Shown here: positions 33,501-37,424 of the stretch, piece by piece
How the letters are laid out: each line of letters starts with the position of its first letter
Position numbering within the stretch: position 1 is the stretch's first letter
Assembly: GCA_030710605.1 (NCBI GenBank)
Contig: CP092872.1
Span: forward strand, 3,449,858-3,513,857
DNA from: Cordylochernes scorpioides
Lineage: Eukaryota; Arthropoda; Arachnida; Pseudoscorpiones; Chernetidae
Direction: 5' to 3'
DNA: 64,000 nt
The notes under the pieces: generated by a model
What the model was told of the DNA's origin: nothing
Database searches by the model: none
The model's input: the letters and a program-made list of their open reading frames with translations, nothing else
Translations under genes and position numbers: made by a program

Positions 33501-35962
33501 ATCAAGAATTACTTCAAAGACGTCACATTTGAAGGTCAAAGTTTCCTGTCAGCTGTGCGGCCTCGTAGTTCCACGCTGGGGATCCTCCTGGTGTCTCTGA
33601 TGGTCACCCAGATCTCCCAGGTGGGTTGTCCACTGACTGAGTTCTGTATGGTGGATTATAGATTATAAACACAAGGTAATAAGACCAAATCTAAATAAAT
33701 AAATAGTGTGAGACGTTTCGGTAACAGCGTTGTTACCATCTTCAGACAAAAGTACTGAACCATTTATCTATGGGCTCTTGTTATAAATCCAGCTAATTTT
33801 CGCTTTTCCACTTTCTTAAGTTTTGTCTCCATGTTGATATTTATTCTAATAGAGAATCGCCAGTGGGTCTCCAGCGACACCACGCATTTTGCGATCTACG
33901 AAGAATACGTAGATCGCGTACTCTTCGCCGCTGAGGAGACGGTGATGGCGTAGTTCTCGAGGTCCACCGCAAAGATCCAGGACTGCAGGTCTGGCCGATG
34001 ATGGAGAACACTTCTCGGATGACAGGGCGCGTCATTTATTCCAAATTCCATTTATTCTAATAGATGATGCATCCCATCAGCAACTTCTAGTTGGGGGGCA
34101 AAGTCTGCCTGTCCATGTGTTGGATAGCCAACTAACAACAGCATACCATCTCTCACTTACTGAATGTGTGGGATGAAGAAAGATGCATATCCTGATTGTG
34201 TAACCAGAAGTCCATAAGTTTCCATGATGGGGAGCTGCTGTCGTTGGTTGGCTATCTACATGGAGGTGACAATCACACTTTGTCCCCAACTACAAGTTTC
34301 TGATGGCTTGCATCATTTATTGGAATAAATACCAACTAATCATTGAGTTTTTAATTACACTCATGGACAAAACTTAAGGGAGTGGAAAGTCTTTGATGTT
34401 GCCAATCGTCTTTTTTTTTTTAAGGAAACAGACAATTTTGTTCACACTTGGTTATCTCGTGTGTCTTCAATGAAGGTCACTGTAATATCTTTCAGAGTTA
34501 TTGTCTGAATCCCGATATACATGCTGAAAGGTACAACTTCCTTAAGTTTTGTCCATGAGTGTATATTGGTTATCTCGTGTGTCTTCAATAAAAGTCACTG
34601 TAATATCTTTCAAAGTTATTGTCTGAATCCCGATATACATGCTGAAAGGTACAAATTCCTTAAGTTTTGTCCATGAGTGTATATTGGTTATCTTGTGTGT
34701 CTTCAATAAAGGTCACTGTTATATCTTTTAGAGTTATTGTCTGAATCCCGATATATATGATAAAAGGTACAACTTCCTTAAGTTTTGTCCATGAGTGTAT
34801 TTCAGGATACTGAGCCCAAATACACTTTCTTGATTAATCAAGAAAAGCCAAATTTGTCGAACTTGAAAATTGTTGAACTACTTTTCACATGTGTAGACAT
34901 GTGGTGCACTTACAGTAAAAGCAGTCGCCTACTACCCACCATGATTAACATGGCCTGTACCACGTGTACTAGGGATAAGCAAAAAAAGAAAAGTCAACCA
35001 TGTTTCAGGTTTACCACTGAAGAGTCAGGTCCTCCAAATATTTTTCTGTCCCTCTCCAGGGATATAAAGGAGCTGTGTCTGTACTCATGTTAGAGTTGGC
35101 AGCAAAGGCTTCCATGTTAGGAACGGCCTTAAACAAGTGCCCAATGCATGATTTGAAACCCGGGTGCAGGCTGTATATTCTAAGGTTAAAGTATTGACTG
35201 TTGACCACTGACTCATCCTGATGTAATCATTGGATGGGATTAATTTACTTAGTCTACACGTTGTTCTAACTGTTGTAAATGGCAATTTTGTGTACACATA
35301 CGGTGTACATATTTCAAACTACTATTTCTAATTACTATATGCAAAAATTGACATCGAATGTGTAATTTGCGTGCTTCCCAATATTTAATTATGTTAATTT
35401 TCACGATGATTTGTATATAATTTCAGATTTACACGCAATTATCCTAATTGTGGATATGGCGTGTCTTTTCAACTGTTAAAATAAATAAATCCCGGGTCAC
35501 AGCAGTCAAAAACCAATAGTTTAGACTACCTTTACACTGCTGGTTCAAATTCACATTAATAGGTACCGCTCAGCAAGAGCAACCTAGTTCATGATAATTG
35601 AAACAGTGAATAATATGTGAAGGTTATTTACATATTAAACAAATTTTAACGCGGGATTCAATCCCGGTTCATGACTGTCGGGAATCTAGCGTGTTACCGT
35701 CTCATCCACCGACTATTGTTGATACCTTTACACCGACCCTAATATGATTGAGTAAAGATAAGAAAGAAGAAGACAAAGTGTGATCCAATGGAATGTGTGT
35801 TTGCAGCGGGTATTCTCTGCCCTCCAGGTGACCCAGCAAGTAATCCATGTCAGCCTGGGTGCGGTCTGCTTCCTCGCCACAGCAGCCTGTATCTACCTGA
35901 AGGAATCCAGTCCATCCTTCCTGTTACATCAGCTACGGTCCCAGCATCTCAAACATTCCTGA
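476..35962 (+). CDS. RFT1: RFT1 homologue, 13 exons, lacking exon 1, with two frame lesions
   Basis: RFT1 is a multi-pass ER membrane protein required for lipid-linked oligosaccharide supply in N-glycosylation. It was proposed to flip Man5GlcNAc2-PP-dolichol, and its direct flippase role is debated. The exons were found by reading each frame and matching the family order: [101 protein letters not shown]. Every junction has GT and AG, and the phases chain through all 13 exons once two one-base lesions are allowed. Visible coding length is 1524 nt (about 507 residues); the human protein is about 541, so only a short N-terminal exon is missing, probably upstream of the window. Introns are filled with transposons and minisatellites. 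Recognition is by family knowledge, without a database search. Confidence 0.93.
596..1612. mobile_element. Nested MITE-D cluster
   Basis: The outer variant (arms 599-677 and 1488-1612, caccatcatcagacaaaaga type) holds an inner MITE-D (about 690-1052) and the SINE-C at 1130-1433. The arms pair across the insertions, giving the insertion order. Confidence 0.75.
1130..1433 (-). mobile_element. SINE-C (tRNA-derived head)
   Basis: In the - orientation it begins gggtcggtggatggatggtc and has the B-box-like GGTTCGATTCC, then an A-rich spacer and the shared body ending ctaagaataagc. Inserted in the MITE cluster at 596-1612. Confidence 0.85.
1728..2040 (+). mobile_element. SINE-C, + orientation
   Basis: Starts gggtcggtggaaggatggtc, has a mutated B box (ggtttgattac), and ends in an A-run after aggaataattaa. 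It lies just upstream of RFT1 exon 2233. Confidence 0.85.
2233..2349 (+). CDS. RFT1: RFT1 exon
   Basis: The exon lies between tctgcgcag and gtaggt (117 nt). Its first G completes the Arg codon split from the previous exon. It encodes [20 protein letters not shown], followed by a stretch ending [11 protein letters not shown], corresponding to the first cytoplasmic loop region of RFT1. It ends with two bases (TC) of a split Ser codon. Confidence 0.93.
2539..3385. repeat. 41-bp minisatellite, about 20 copies
   Basis: The unit holds catgacgctttacatg and ttagaagataagaaagaag, with few variants (gacgc, gaagc, gacac, gtcgc). The variants recur in a higher-order pattern. It lies in the large RFT1 intron. 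Confidence 0.97.
3463..3585. repeat. Inverted repeat, ~50-nt arms
   Basis: gggagaagagcttcttttat...acaatggtacaagc pairs with acttgtaccatcgtccactt...aaaagaagttttatctccc. Confidence 0.8.
3671..3935 (-). mobile_element. SINE-F, long copy
   Basis: ttgttgttgtttcttatccc through gttctggagctgtaggtgcc to cttgagatggcctgttctaa. It is very similar to 33118-33360. Confidence 0.82.
3936..4170. mobile_element. MITE-D, single long arm
   Basis: aacacaaggtaataagacac through ttaccacagcatgtttttaa to agaagatagttatctgagaa; the second arm is lost. Confidence 0.75.
4350..4572 (-). mobile_element. SINE-B, truncated
   Basis: Contains the SINE-B marker block gactgggagcactactcaga ... acagacgccatgtgcagccg; the distal part is missing. 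Confidence 0.75.
4752..4887 (-). mobile_element. SINE-A, the LINE target
   Basis: cttgtttcttatctccactc to tacagttaataatg, ending in the LINE target-site duplication. The equivalent units continue after the LINE at 9377. Confidence 0.8.
4902..5579 (+). pseudogene. LINE ORF1, coiled coil plus RRM-like, one internal TGA
   Basis: Translation from ATG 4902 ([10 protein letters not shown]) gives a heptad-rich coiled coil (about residues 20-85), then [10 protein letters not shown], the usual start of the ORF1 RRM-like domain. TGA at 5292-5294 interrupts. The same frame then continues with [28 protein letters not shown] and ends TAG at 5577. The ATG at 4848 lies in the flanking SINE-A and is not the native start. 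The protein would bind element RNA as a chaperone (family knowledge). Confidence 0.8.
5580..8927 (+). pseudogene. LINE ORF2: endonuclease, reverse transcriptase, zinc knuckle; one internal TAA
   Basis: The frame opens right after the ORF1 TAG with no early ATG (first ATG at 5724), yet endonuclease motifs begin before it: TCWNVNGL near 5637, then [18 protein letters not shown] and SDHLPL. RT motifs follow: [55 protein letters not shown], and YADD at 7713-7724. TAA at 8499-8501 interrupts; the same frame resumes through [16 protein letters not shown] and a zinc-binding CQLC...HYIFEC motif, ending at TGA 8925. Apart from the stops the frame is intact, so inactivation looks recent. Confidence 0.88.
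9377..9760. repeat. Three tandem SINE-A tail units (~120 bp)
   Basis: Three near-identical copies of tcttcttctttcttatctcc...aatggatgagtcaatacagt follow the LINE 3' end directly. A further copy lies upstream of the LINE (4752-4887), so the LINE split a tandem array. Confidence 0.9.
9869..10333. mobile_element. MITE-E (pogo/Tigger-like ends) with internal ~71-bp tandem units
   Basis: Starts TA|CAGTAGAACCTCCCTGTAAA and ends GGAGGTTCTACTG|TA. The right half (ttctactgtattgtgatgaa...) is repeated about four times. Terminal CAGT..ACTG and the TA duplication suit a TcMar-pogo-type MITE. Confidence 0.8.
10602..12298. repeat. 58/65-bp minisatellite from the SINE-F tail, about 25 copies
   Basis: The unit holds ttgttgttgtttcttatccc and gaattccatgagttcatgct. 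Long units carry tgtaaag, making the palindrome gtgtaaagattacac; short units lack these 7 bases. The unit is the 3' end of dispersed SINE-F copies in complement. Confidence 0.95.
10635..10745 (-). mobile_element. SINE-A tail inserted in the SINE-F array
   Basis: tcttctttcttatctacact to ggggaagagtagagctcatc interrupts the first 58/65-bp unit, with gttaca/cttacac remnants at each side. Confidence 0.7.
12348..12528 (+). CDS. RFT1: RFT1 exon
   Basis: The exon runs from atcccag to aag|gtgtgt (181 nt). The first A completes the split Ser codon, then [15 protein letters not shown], followed by [20 protein letters not shown] and [16 protein letters not shown], matching the family's W-rich loop and the E(P/L)FWV region. 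It ends in phase 0. The preceding intron is about 10 kb and holds the LINE and two minisatellites. Confidence 0.93.
12696..12886. mobile_element. MITE-D foldback
   Basis: Arms aaggtaataagaccaaatcc ... and ... ggatttggtcttattacctt, ending ccaaattgtgccttatc. Confidence 0.87.
12881..13110. repeat. 37-bp minisatellite, about 6 copies
   Basis: The unit is catacatgcatacaatacc followed by tatgcacatagggcacag. A Helitron interrupts it; a diverged remnant (aatacatatgcaaatagggc) resumes at 14241. Confidence 0.95.
13111..14239 (+). mobile_element. Non-autonomous Helitron, composite
   Basis: It starts A|TCTATATATATAAAAATGG and ends CTAG|T after the hairpin GCCAC-agcaacgc-GTGGC, as Helitrons do. No Rep/helicase frame is present. 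A second Helitron-type 5' end (tctatatatataaaaatcac) at about 14050 suggests nesting, and a ~150-bp internal duplication starts cctaggttcgaggctcagcg (about 13400 and 13550). It was inserted into the 37-bp minisatellite. Confidence 0.82.
14286..14455 (-). mobile_element. SINE-A
   Basis: tcttcttctttcttatctct to gacacttagtacatagtggg. It follows the Helitron/minisatellite remnant. Confidence 0.8.
14784..14885 (+). CDS. RFT1: RFT1 exon
   Basis: The acceptor tgttgtgacag precedes GTG GTG GCG GAA and the donor is ATG|gtaac. The 102 nt give 34 codons beginning [18 protein letters not shown] and ending [10 protein letters not shown], the membrane segment that follows the previous exon in RFT1 proteins. 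Confidence 0.88.
15040..15228 (+). mobile_element. Retroposon fragment with SINE-F tail
   Basis: catgttagagttggtagcaa ... ggataagaaacaacaacaac. The 5' part recurs at 35085-35135 without the tail. Confidence 0.55.
15230..15537 (+). mobile_element. SINE-C, + orientation
   Basis: Starts gggggtcagtggaaggatga; the B box is GGATTCGATTCC; ends aggaataagcaaaaaaaag. Confidence 0.85.
15538..15718. mobile_element. MITE-D variant foldback
   Basis: Arms aaaataagacctgatccaaa and gaattaggtcttattttctt, with the tcagacaaaagaataaaa centre. Confidence 0.83.
15790..16490. mobile_element. MITE-G foldback interrupted by a LINE fragment
   Basis: Arms gttgctgatggcttatacca...aatcaagaaaagctaacca and ...aatcaagaatgagtatttg..gttgatatttattctgacag. 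The 16149-16429 LINE fragment lies in the second arm. Confidence 0.75.
16149..16429 (+). mobile_element. LINE 3' fragment inserted in MITE-G
   Basis: It is flanked by the 11-bp direct repeat atgagtatttg (16138-16148, 16430-16440). It encodes [20 protein letters not shown] and, after a frame change, [18 protein letters not shown], the C-terminal tail common to jockey-like LINE ORF2. It ends in a (CAC)n tail. Confidence 0.75.
16500..16815 (-). mobile_element. SINE-B
   Basis: From ttcttcttctttcttatctc to gaccgacaaaggcgtagtt. In the opposite orientation it starts AACT(C)CGCCTTTGCCGGTCCC and ends in an A/G-rich tail. Confidence 0.82.
16874..16992 (+). pseudogene. RFT1: RFT1 exon with a one-base deletion
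   Basis: The exon lies between gtgttccag and cag|gtaact. Frame 0 gives [12 protein letters not shown]. From base 16912 the family match continues one base out of phase as [19 protein letters not shown] then LPTLKSDQ. Both halves align to adjacent parts of RFT1, and the present length is 119 nt, one short of the 120 that would keep phase. A single base is therefore missing at about 16910-16912. It could be an assembly indel or a real mutation. Confidence 0.85.
17050..17310. other. RFT1 intron, no feature seen
   Basis: AT-rich unique-looking sequence between exon 16874 and the mariner element. Confidence 0.5.
17313..18593 (-). mobile_element. Mariner transposon with broken transposase
   Basis: The terminal inverted repeats are TTGGGTTGTAAAGAAAGTTT (17313) and its complement ending at 18593 (TTGAGTTGTAAAGAAAGTTT on the - strand), about 30 bp with mismatches. 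The size of about 1.28 kb is typical for mariner. TA flanks the right end; the left end shows CA, so the duplication is decayed. Confidence 0.9.
17431..18420 (-). pseudogene. Mariner transposase, multiply frame-shifted
   Basis: In successive frames from 18420 downward: [82 protein letters not shown]. These are the HTH, linker and DD34D catalytic-core motifs of mariner transposases. No single frame is open over the length, so it is inactive. Confidence 0.88.
18691..18769 (+). CDS. RFT1: RFT1 exon with the LTWSFFKQ motif
   Basis: The acceptor gtccctacag precedes CCT CTC CTG and the donor is GAAG|gtgggt (79 nt). It encodes PLLDWSRVS then [18 protein letters not shown], one of the most conserved RFT1 blocks. 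It ends with the first base of a split Gly codon. Confidence 0.95.
18782..19157 (-). mobile_element. SINE-B, long form
   Basis: Includes the tail block ctccactcaatcatattacg and the full body to ccggcaaaggcggagtt. It follows the donor of RFT1 exon 18691 directly. Confidence 0.85.
19171..19340. mobile_element. MITE-E, diverged
   Basis: CAGTAGAAACTCCCTTTAGC to GGGAGGTTCTATTG, with TA on the left. Confidence 0.75.
19449..19626. mobile_element. Second pogo-like MITE
   Basis: TA|CAGTTAAACCTGTCTATAGC ... ATATAGACAGGTTTAACTG. It is related in end structure to MITE-E but different in sequence. Confidence 0.78.
19679..19870. mobile_element. MITE-D foldback
   Basis: gataaggcacaatttggatt ... ggatttggtcttattacctt, ending ccttgtgctt. 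One arm has lost the central gtttcag block. Confidence 0.85.
20093..20195. mobile_element. MITE-D, internally deleted
   Basis: Only the outer ends remain: ttacaaggtaataagaccaa and tttggttttatttcatcttg. Confidence 0.75.
20246..20566 (-). mobile_element. SINE-C, - orientation
   Basis: Ends on the + strand with ccttccaccgacccccc; the complement of the B box (ggaatcgaacc) is at about 20503. T-run at the left end. Confidence 0.85.
20635..20685 (+). CDS. RFT1: RFT1 small exon
   Basis: This 51-nt exon runs from gttccag to CAAG|gtgagt and encodes [16 protein letters not shown] between two split Gly codons. The family has ERYVMTF-like sequence here. Both splice sites fit the consensus well. Confidence 0.93.
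20757..21154 (-). mobile_element. Non-autonomous Helitron
   Basis: On the + strand it begins CTAGCCGAATGACCCGGGCA, the complement of a Helitron 3' end with the hairpin CGGGC-GTT-GCCCG and CTAG. The other end is gtaactgtatataga (TC end on the - strand); that boundary is less certain. Confidence 0.7.
21226..21312. repeat. Inverted repeat
   Basis: tagaactaggaatcaaaata and tccgaatcctagttcta pair, with ccattcccct / aggggaatg. Confidence 0.72.
21380..21925. mobile_element. MITE-D split by SINE-B
   Basis: Arms at 21380-21475 and 21480-21571; the terminal segment tgtttataatctataatcca lies after the SINE-B at about 21891. Confidence 0.83.
21572..21883 (+). mobile_element. SINE-B inserted in a MITE-D
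   Basis: Runs aactccgcctttgccggtcc to agataagaaagaagaagaag. It is flanked by ccttgtgttta on both sides (about 21560 and 21885), a target duplication in the MITE-D arm. Confidence 0.87.
21979..22109 (+). CDS. RFT1: RFT1 exon with the VNNLGS and PIEES motifs
   Basis: The exon runs from tgtgacag to GACAAG|gtacag (131 nt). It encodes [34 protein letters not shown], then DKSPQEQDK, which are core RFT1 motifs. It ends in phase 0. A SINE-A/F composite begins immediately after the donor. Confidence 0.96.
22110..22402 (+). mobile_element. SINE-A/F composite next to an RFT1 donor
   Basis: Begins with the SINE-A 5' block (tgtactcaacctgcaacccc), has a SINE-F segment ending ggggataagaaacaacataa, then the SINE-A tail ending gataagaaagaagaaga. 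It starts only bases after the exon donor at 22110. Confidence 0.72.
22447..22672. mobile_element. MITE-D foldback
   Basis: gataaggctcaatttggatt ... tttggtcttgttaacttgtg; centre at 22570. Confidence 0.85.
22724..23174 (-). mobile_element. Non-autonomous Helitron, same family as at 20757
   Basis: It shares both ends and most of its interior with the copy at 20757 (ctagccgaatgacccgggca ... gtaactgtatataga), plus a ~60-bp partial duplication of the CTAG end. Confidence 0.72.
23230..23315. repeat. Inverted repeat beside a Helitron
   Basis: aacttccagctaactata and tatagttagctggaagtcaa pair around tataagcctagttataagcc. Confidence 0.72.
23513..23890 (-). mobile_element. SINE-B
   Basis: From cttcttctttcttatctcca to ggaccggcaaaggtggagtt, with internal substitutions. 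Confidence 0.83.
23992..24275. mobile_element. Foldback element
   Basis: gaaatttgaaatgaaccagg...gaagatgggtgtcttttata pairs with tatataaaagacacccatct...ctggttcatttcaaat; inner arms agcacaagctttcgggtaaa / acccgaaagcttgtgct. Confidence 0.8.
24345..25497. repeat. MITE-E remnants and ~73-bp tandem array
   Basis: From 24345 a partial MITE-E, then from about 24812 some nine units of the type ggttctactgtattggtgat, tgtcctttatagagaggt. They are degenerate, with SINE-F and MITE-D pieces between. Confidence 0.75.
24553..24712. mobile_element. MITE-D, short
   Basis: gataaggcacaatttggatt to ggtcttattaccttgtgt; the centre is deleted. It sits inside a SINE-F tail copy (cacaaattctcc / aaaatttccatgagttcatg). 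Confidence 0.82.
25500..26100. other. RFT1 intron, unassigned
   Basis: A short GC-richer block near 25850-26000 (gcgagccgtcacgcacacct, ggccccgcctgccacaacaa) is protein-like in neither strand. It may be an old repeat. Confidence 0.4.
26105..26235 (+). mobile_element. SINE-F tail fragment
   Basis: cttacattagatgcagtaaa to ggagataagaaacagcaata, + orientation, diverged. Confidence 0.65.
26275..26480. mobile_element. MITE-G, partial
   Basis: gggataaggtgcataaatta and cccgaaacatgtccgtggtt, then tatttattccgacagtaact; about one arm plus an end. Confidence 0.65.
26539..26683 (+). CDS. RFT1: RFT1 exon
   Basis: The exon starts at AAC AGC CTG GAG after gagagtag, a weak pyrimidine-poor acceptor, and ends at GTAG|gtgagt (145 nt). 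It encodes [18 protein letters not shown] then [16 protein letters not shown], matching VFG(F)AY and YGG in the family. The 5' boundary is the least certain of the set, but the phase (0 in, 1 out) fits both neighbours. Confidence 0.85.
26740..26845 (+). CDS. RFT1: RFT1 exon with the NGVTE motif
   Basis: The acceptor cggttgcag and the donor GAGAA|gtaagt enclose 106 nt, separated from the previous exon by a 56-nt intron. It encodes [28 protein letters not shown], then NKDQLE, a highly conserved RFT1 block. Confidence 0.96.
26860..27360. other. RFT1 intron, one MITE-D end and AT-rich sequence
   Basis: gataaggcacaatttggatt at about 26859 is a truncated MITE-D. A piece like 10400-10540 follows (ttgaggcttccatacattcc). 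The rest is AT-rich. Confidence 0.5.
27360..27860. mobile_element. MITE-I foldback pair
   Basis: ctactgtccttactgtaaat and gcagtaaggacagtagaagt flank gggagggcttgcttcatcag. attaagatgcgagtgtttct (27524) and aagaaacattcgcgtcttaa (27798) are the outer complements. Confidence 0.7.
28060..28320 (+). other. GC-rich island of unknown nature
   Basis: gcgcccgccgcgagggaggg through agcaccaagcacaactaagg. A 61-codon frame (28127-28312; [16 protein letters not shown]) is basic and low complexity; I do not recognise it. Confidence 0.35.
28608..28910 (+). mobile_element. SINE-C, first of an inverted pair
   Basis: The head begins near ataagtggtctaaaccattg (truncated), the B box is GGTTCGATTCC, and it ends agagataagcaaaaaac. 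It faces the next copy tail to tail. Confidence 0.85.
28938..29262 (-). mobile_element. SINE-C, second of an inverted pair
   Basis: Starts ttttgcttatccctagtaca and ends ccagcattccaccaacttcc. With the copy at 28608 it makes an approximately 300-bp inverted repeat with a loop under 30 nt. Confidence 0.85.
29334..29454 (+). pseudogene. RFT1: RFT1 exon with a one-base insertion and in-frame stop
   Basis: The exon lies between ataacag and CATAG|gtgaca. Frame 0 gives [18 protein letters not shown] and SARQ, then TAA at 29401. The frame one base later gives [16 protein letters not shown], the conserved RFT1 block. The length is 121 nt where 120 would keep phase with the next exon, so one extra base lies near 29401. 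This is the second lesion in this gene copy. Confidence 0.87.
29545..29850 (+). mobile_element. SINE-B
   Basis: From ggccgcctttgccggtccca to gaaataagaaacaaaaagaa. Confidence 0.83.
29851..30389. repeat. Tc1-like MITE with ~118-bp tandem expansion, copy 1
   Basis: It begins tcacggaaaaacttaaggaa and ends cttaagttttgtccatgagt, an inverted-repeat pair. Inside, a ~118-bp unit (gtctgaatcccgatatacat...ccttaagttttgtccatgag) repeats about four times, so the right terminal repeat is itself repeated. Confidence 0.8.
30390..31145. other. RFT1 intron, no gene seen
   Basis: It holds a partial internal duplication (tctgattgtccactgtctca at about 30640 and tctgattgtccactctctca at about 30695) and unique sequence. 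Confidence 0.45.
31150..31425. mobile_element. MITE-G, one arm
   Basis: aaaggcatcgacttatcttt, ctgatgacttgcaccatcta, then cgcgtttcgggctgttggcc and the centre gaccaaaaataattggtca. Confidence 0.7.
31437..31848. mobile_element. MITE-D, full-length ~200-nt-arm hairpin
   Basis: gataaggcacaatttggatt ... gatagttttc and its complement, about 200 nt each, with a short loop near 31650. It includes ttaccacagcatg / catgctgtggtaa. Confidence 0.9.
31845..32000. mobile_element. MITE-E, 5'-truncated
   Basis: gaaaaagtatcctttaggga to ggaggttctactgtattgg; it parallels 24370-24515, including the SINE-F tail after it. Confidence 0.7.
32040..32250. mobile_element. MITE-D
   Basis: gataaggtacaatttggatt ... ggtcttattaccttgtgttt. 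Confidence 0.83.
32455..32735 (-). mobile_element. SINE-C, - orientation
   Basis: The complement of the B box, ggaatcgaacccgggtcgta, is intact; ends ccttccaccgaccccccg. The 3' tail is truncated. Confidence 0.85.
32735..32880. mobile_element. MITE-D, degraded
   Basis: caaggtaaaaagaccaaatc ... cttattactttgtgtttata, next to SINE-C. Confidence 0.7.
32876..33100. mobile_element. MITE-D variant foldback
   Basis: caagaaaataagacctaatc ... attaggtcttattaccttgt; centre at 32965. Confidence 0.82.
33118..33360 (-). mobile_element. SINE-F, long copy
   Basis: atgttgttgttccttatcct to gatggcctgttctaaatctt, with few differences from the copy at 3671, so the two are young relatives. Confidence 0.82.
33491..33620 (+). 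CDS. RFT1: RFT1 exon
   Basis: The exon runs from tttggcag to CAG|gtgggt (130 nt). Its first C completes a split Ser codon. It encodes [13 protein letters not shown], then [18 protein letters not shown] and ISQ, the loop and membrane segment near the C-terminus. It ends in phase 0. Confidence 0.93.
33655..33765. mobile_element. MITE-D single arm
   Basis: gattataaacacaaggtaat to catcttcagacaaaagtact. Confidence 0.75.
33854..34049. other. GC-rich, coding-like insert between 15-bp direct repeats
   Basis: 196 bp flanked by atttattctaataga at 33839-33853 and 34050-34064. On the - strand three frames in turn give protein-like text: [54 protein letters not shown]. On the + strand [20 protein letters not shown] then [10 protein letters not shown] is open to a TAG. 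I do not recognise the family. It may be a captured exon or retroposed fragment with frameshifts. Confidence 0.45.
34050..34350. mobile_element. Foldback related to MITE-G
   Basis: Ends tgatgcatcccatcagcaac...agttgggg and ccccaactacaagtttctga...catcatttattgg pair. The coding-like insert at 33854 sits at its left edge. Confidence 0.6.
34355..34800. repeat. Tc1-like MITE with ~118-bp tandem expansion, copy 2
   Basis: It starts acactcatggacaaaactta and ends taagttttgtccatgagtgt, about 28-bp inverted termini. The same 118-bp unit as at 29851 is present about three times. Confidence 0.82.
34870..34987 (+). mobile_element. SINE-C, 5'-truncated tail
   Basis: Only the tail remains: cttttcacatgtgtagacat to agggataagcaaaaaaag. 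Confidence 0.8.
35640..35716 (-). repeat. tRNA-like SINE head, a different family
   Basis: The - strand reads gtcggtggatgagacggtaa then cgggattgaatcccgc, resembling A- and B-boxes. No full cloverleaf was worked out. It is probably a SINE remnant and not a tRNA gene. Confidence 0.5.
35807..35962 (+). CDS. RFT1: RFT1 terminal exon with stop
   Basis: The acceptor gtgtttgcag precedes CGG GTA TTC. The exon encodes [35 protein letters not shown] and a short polar tail ending HLKHS, then TGA at 35960-35962. Length and hydrophobicity match the last TM and tail of RFT1. Confidence 0.95.
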   Translation, partial: RVFSALQVTQQVIHVSLGAVCFLATAACIYLKESSPSFLLHQLRSQHLKHS

Positions 35963-36145
35963 TATTGACTCTCTGTTGTTGTTGTTGTTGTTGTTGAGGA
36001 GAACTCTTATTCTTTTCTGGTGACAAATATTTATTTATATAACAAAAAAGAGGCATACCTGGATCTTTTAAAGAAAAAAGCATTTTTTTCTTTAAAATAT
36101 TTTGAGGGAATGCTTCCTTTTTACCAATTTATCACATCTTTGAGA

Positions 36146-36151
36146 AATAAA
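36146..36151 (+). terminator. Candidate RFT1 polyadenylation signal
   Basis: AATAAA lies 184 nt after the RFT1 stop codon; another is at 36606-36611. The region is AT-rich, so such hexamers are common by chance. Confidence 0.3.
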
Positions 36152-36187
36152 TTGATAAATAAGGACCAATCCCTCTAAATATTTTAA

Positions 36188-36481
36188 GGAAATAAAAGAA
36201 AATAAGACCTAATCCAAATAATTTATTAGTGTGTGACGTTTCGGCAACAACATTGTCACCATCATCAGACAAAAGAATAAATGAGAAAAAATATCACAGA
36301 AAGTTCTTAAATAGTTCCTAAATCACTATATAAGAACTTGCTGTGATATTTTTTCTCATTTATTATTTTGTCTGATGATGGTGACAATGTTGTTGCCGAA
36401 ATGTCACACACTAATAAATTATTTGGATTAGGTATTATTTTCTTTTATTATAATCTATAATCCAAATTGTGCTTTATCATG
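36188..36481. mobile_element. MITE-D variant foldback, long arms
   Basis: aaaataagacctaatccaaa ... atgagaaaaaatatcacaga, a short loop near 36315, then the complement to ccaaattgtgctttatca. Confidence 0.85.
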
Positions 36482-36831
36482 ATTTTTAAAATGTTTATTT
36501 TTTTTTATGAAGTTTTTTTAAATGTGTTAACTGAGGTTTTTCTGGACATATTATGGTTCAGTTGTCTGTTTATTGTTATAATGGCATTATTTTATATATG
36601 CTGTAAATAAATATATCGTTTTTATAATTTTTTATATATAAAAATGTGTCAATTTGTTTCAATTCTATAAATTATGTAACACTCTCTCTCTTCTCTCTCT
36701 CTCTCTCTCTGACAATTCTTTCTAATTGGAACTTCCTGGTCATAGAAAATGTTGAACTTGAATAAAGGAGGGTGTTACACAAAGGTTTGGCCAATGAGTT
36801 CTCGGACTGAAGACACAAAGGACTGTAATAC

Positions 36832-37420
36832 ACTCATGGACAAAACTTAAGGAGGTAGAAAGTCTTTGATGTCACTGGTCATCTGTTTTTTGAAGGAGAT
36901 AGAGGCTGTTCACCCTTTGTTATCTCATGTGTCACATAAAAATCACTTTGTTATCTTTCAGAGTTATTGTCTCAATCCCGATATACATGCTGAATGGTAC
37001 AACTTCCTTAAGTTTTGTCTCAATGAGTGTATACACAATTGGTTATCTCGTGTGTCTTCAATAAAGGTCACTGTAATATCTTTCAGAGTTATTGTCTGAA
37101 TCCTGATATACATGCTAAAAGGTATAACTTCCTTAAGTTTTGTCCATGAGTGTATATTGGTTATCTCGTGTGTCTTCAATAAAGGTCACTATAATATCTT
37201 TCAGAGTTATTGTCTGAATCCTGATATACATGCTCAAAGGTACAACTTTCTTAAGTTTTATCCATGAGTGTATATCAGTTATCTCGTGTGTCTTCAATAA
37301 AGGTCACTGTAATATATTTCAGAGTTATTGTCTGAATCCCGATATACATGCTAAAAGGTACAACTTCCTTAAGTTTTGTCTCAATGAGTCTATACACACT
37401 TGGTTATCTCGTGTGTGATA
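36832..37420. repeat. Tc1-like MITE with ~118-bp tandem expansion, copy 3
   Basis: The left end is acactcatggacaaaactta; four or five units follow, the first and last reading gtctcaatgag. The element lies just beyond the 3' end of RFT1. Confidence 0.8.
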
Positions 37421-37424
37421 ACCT

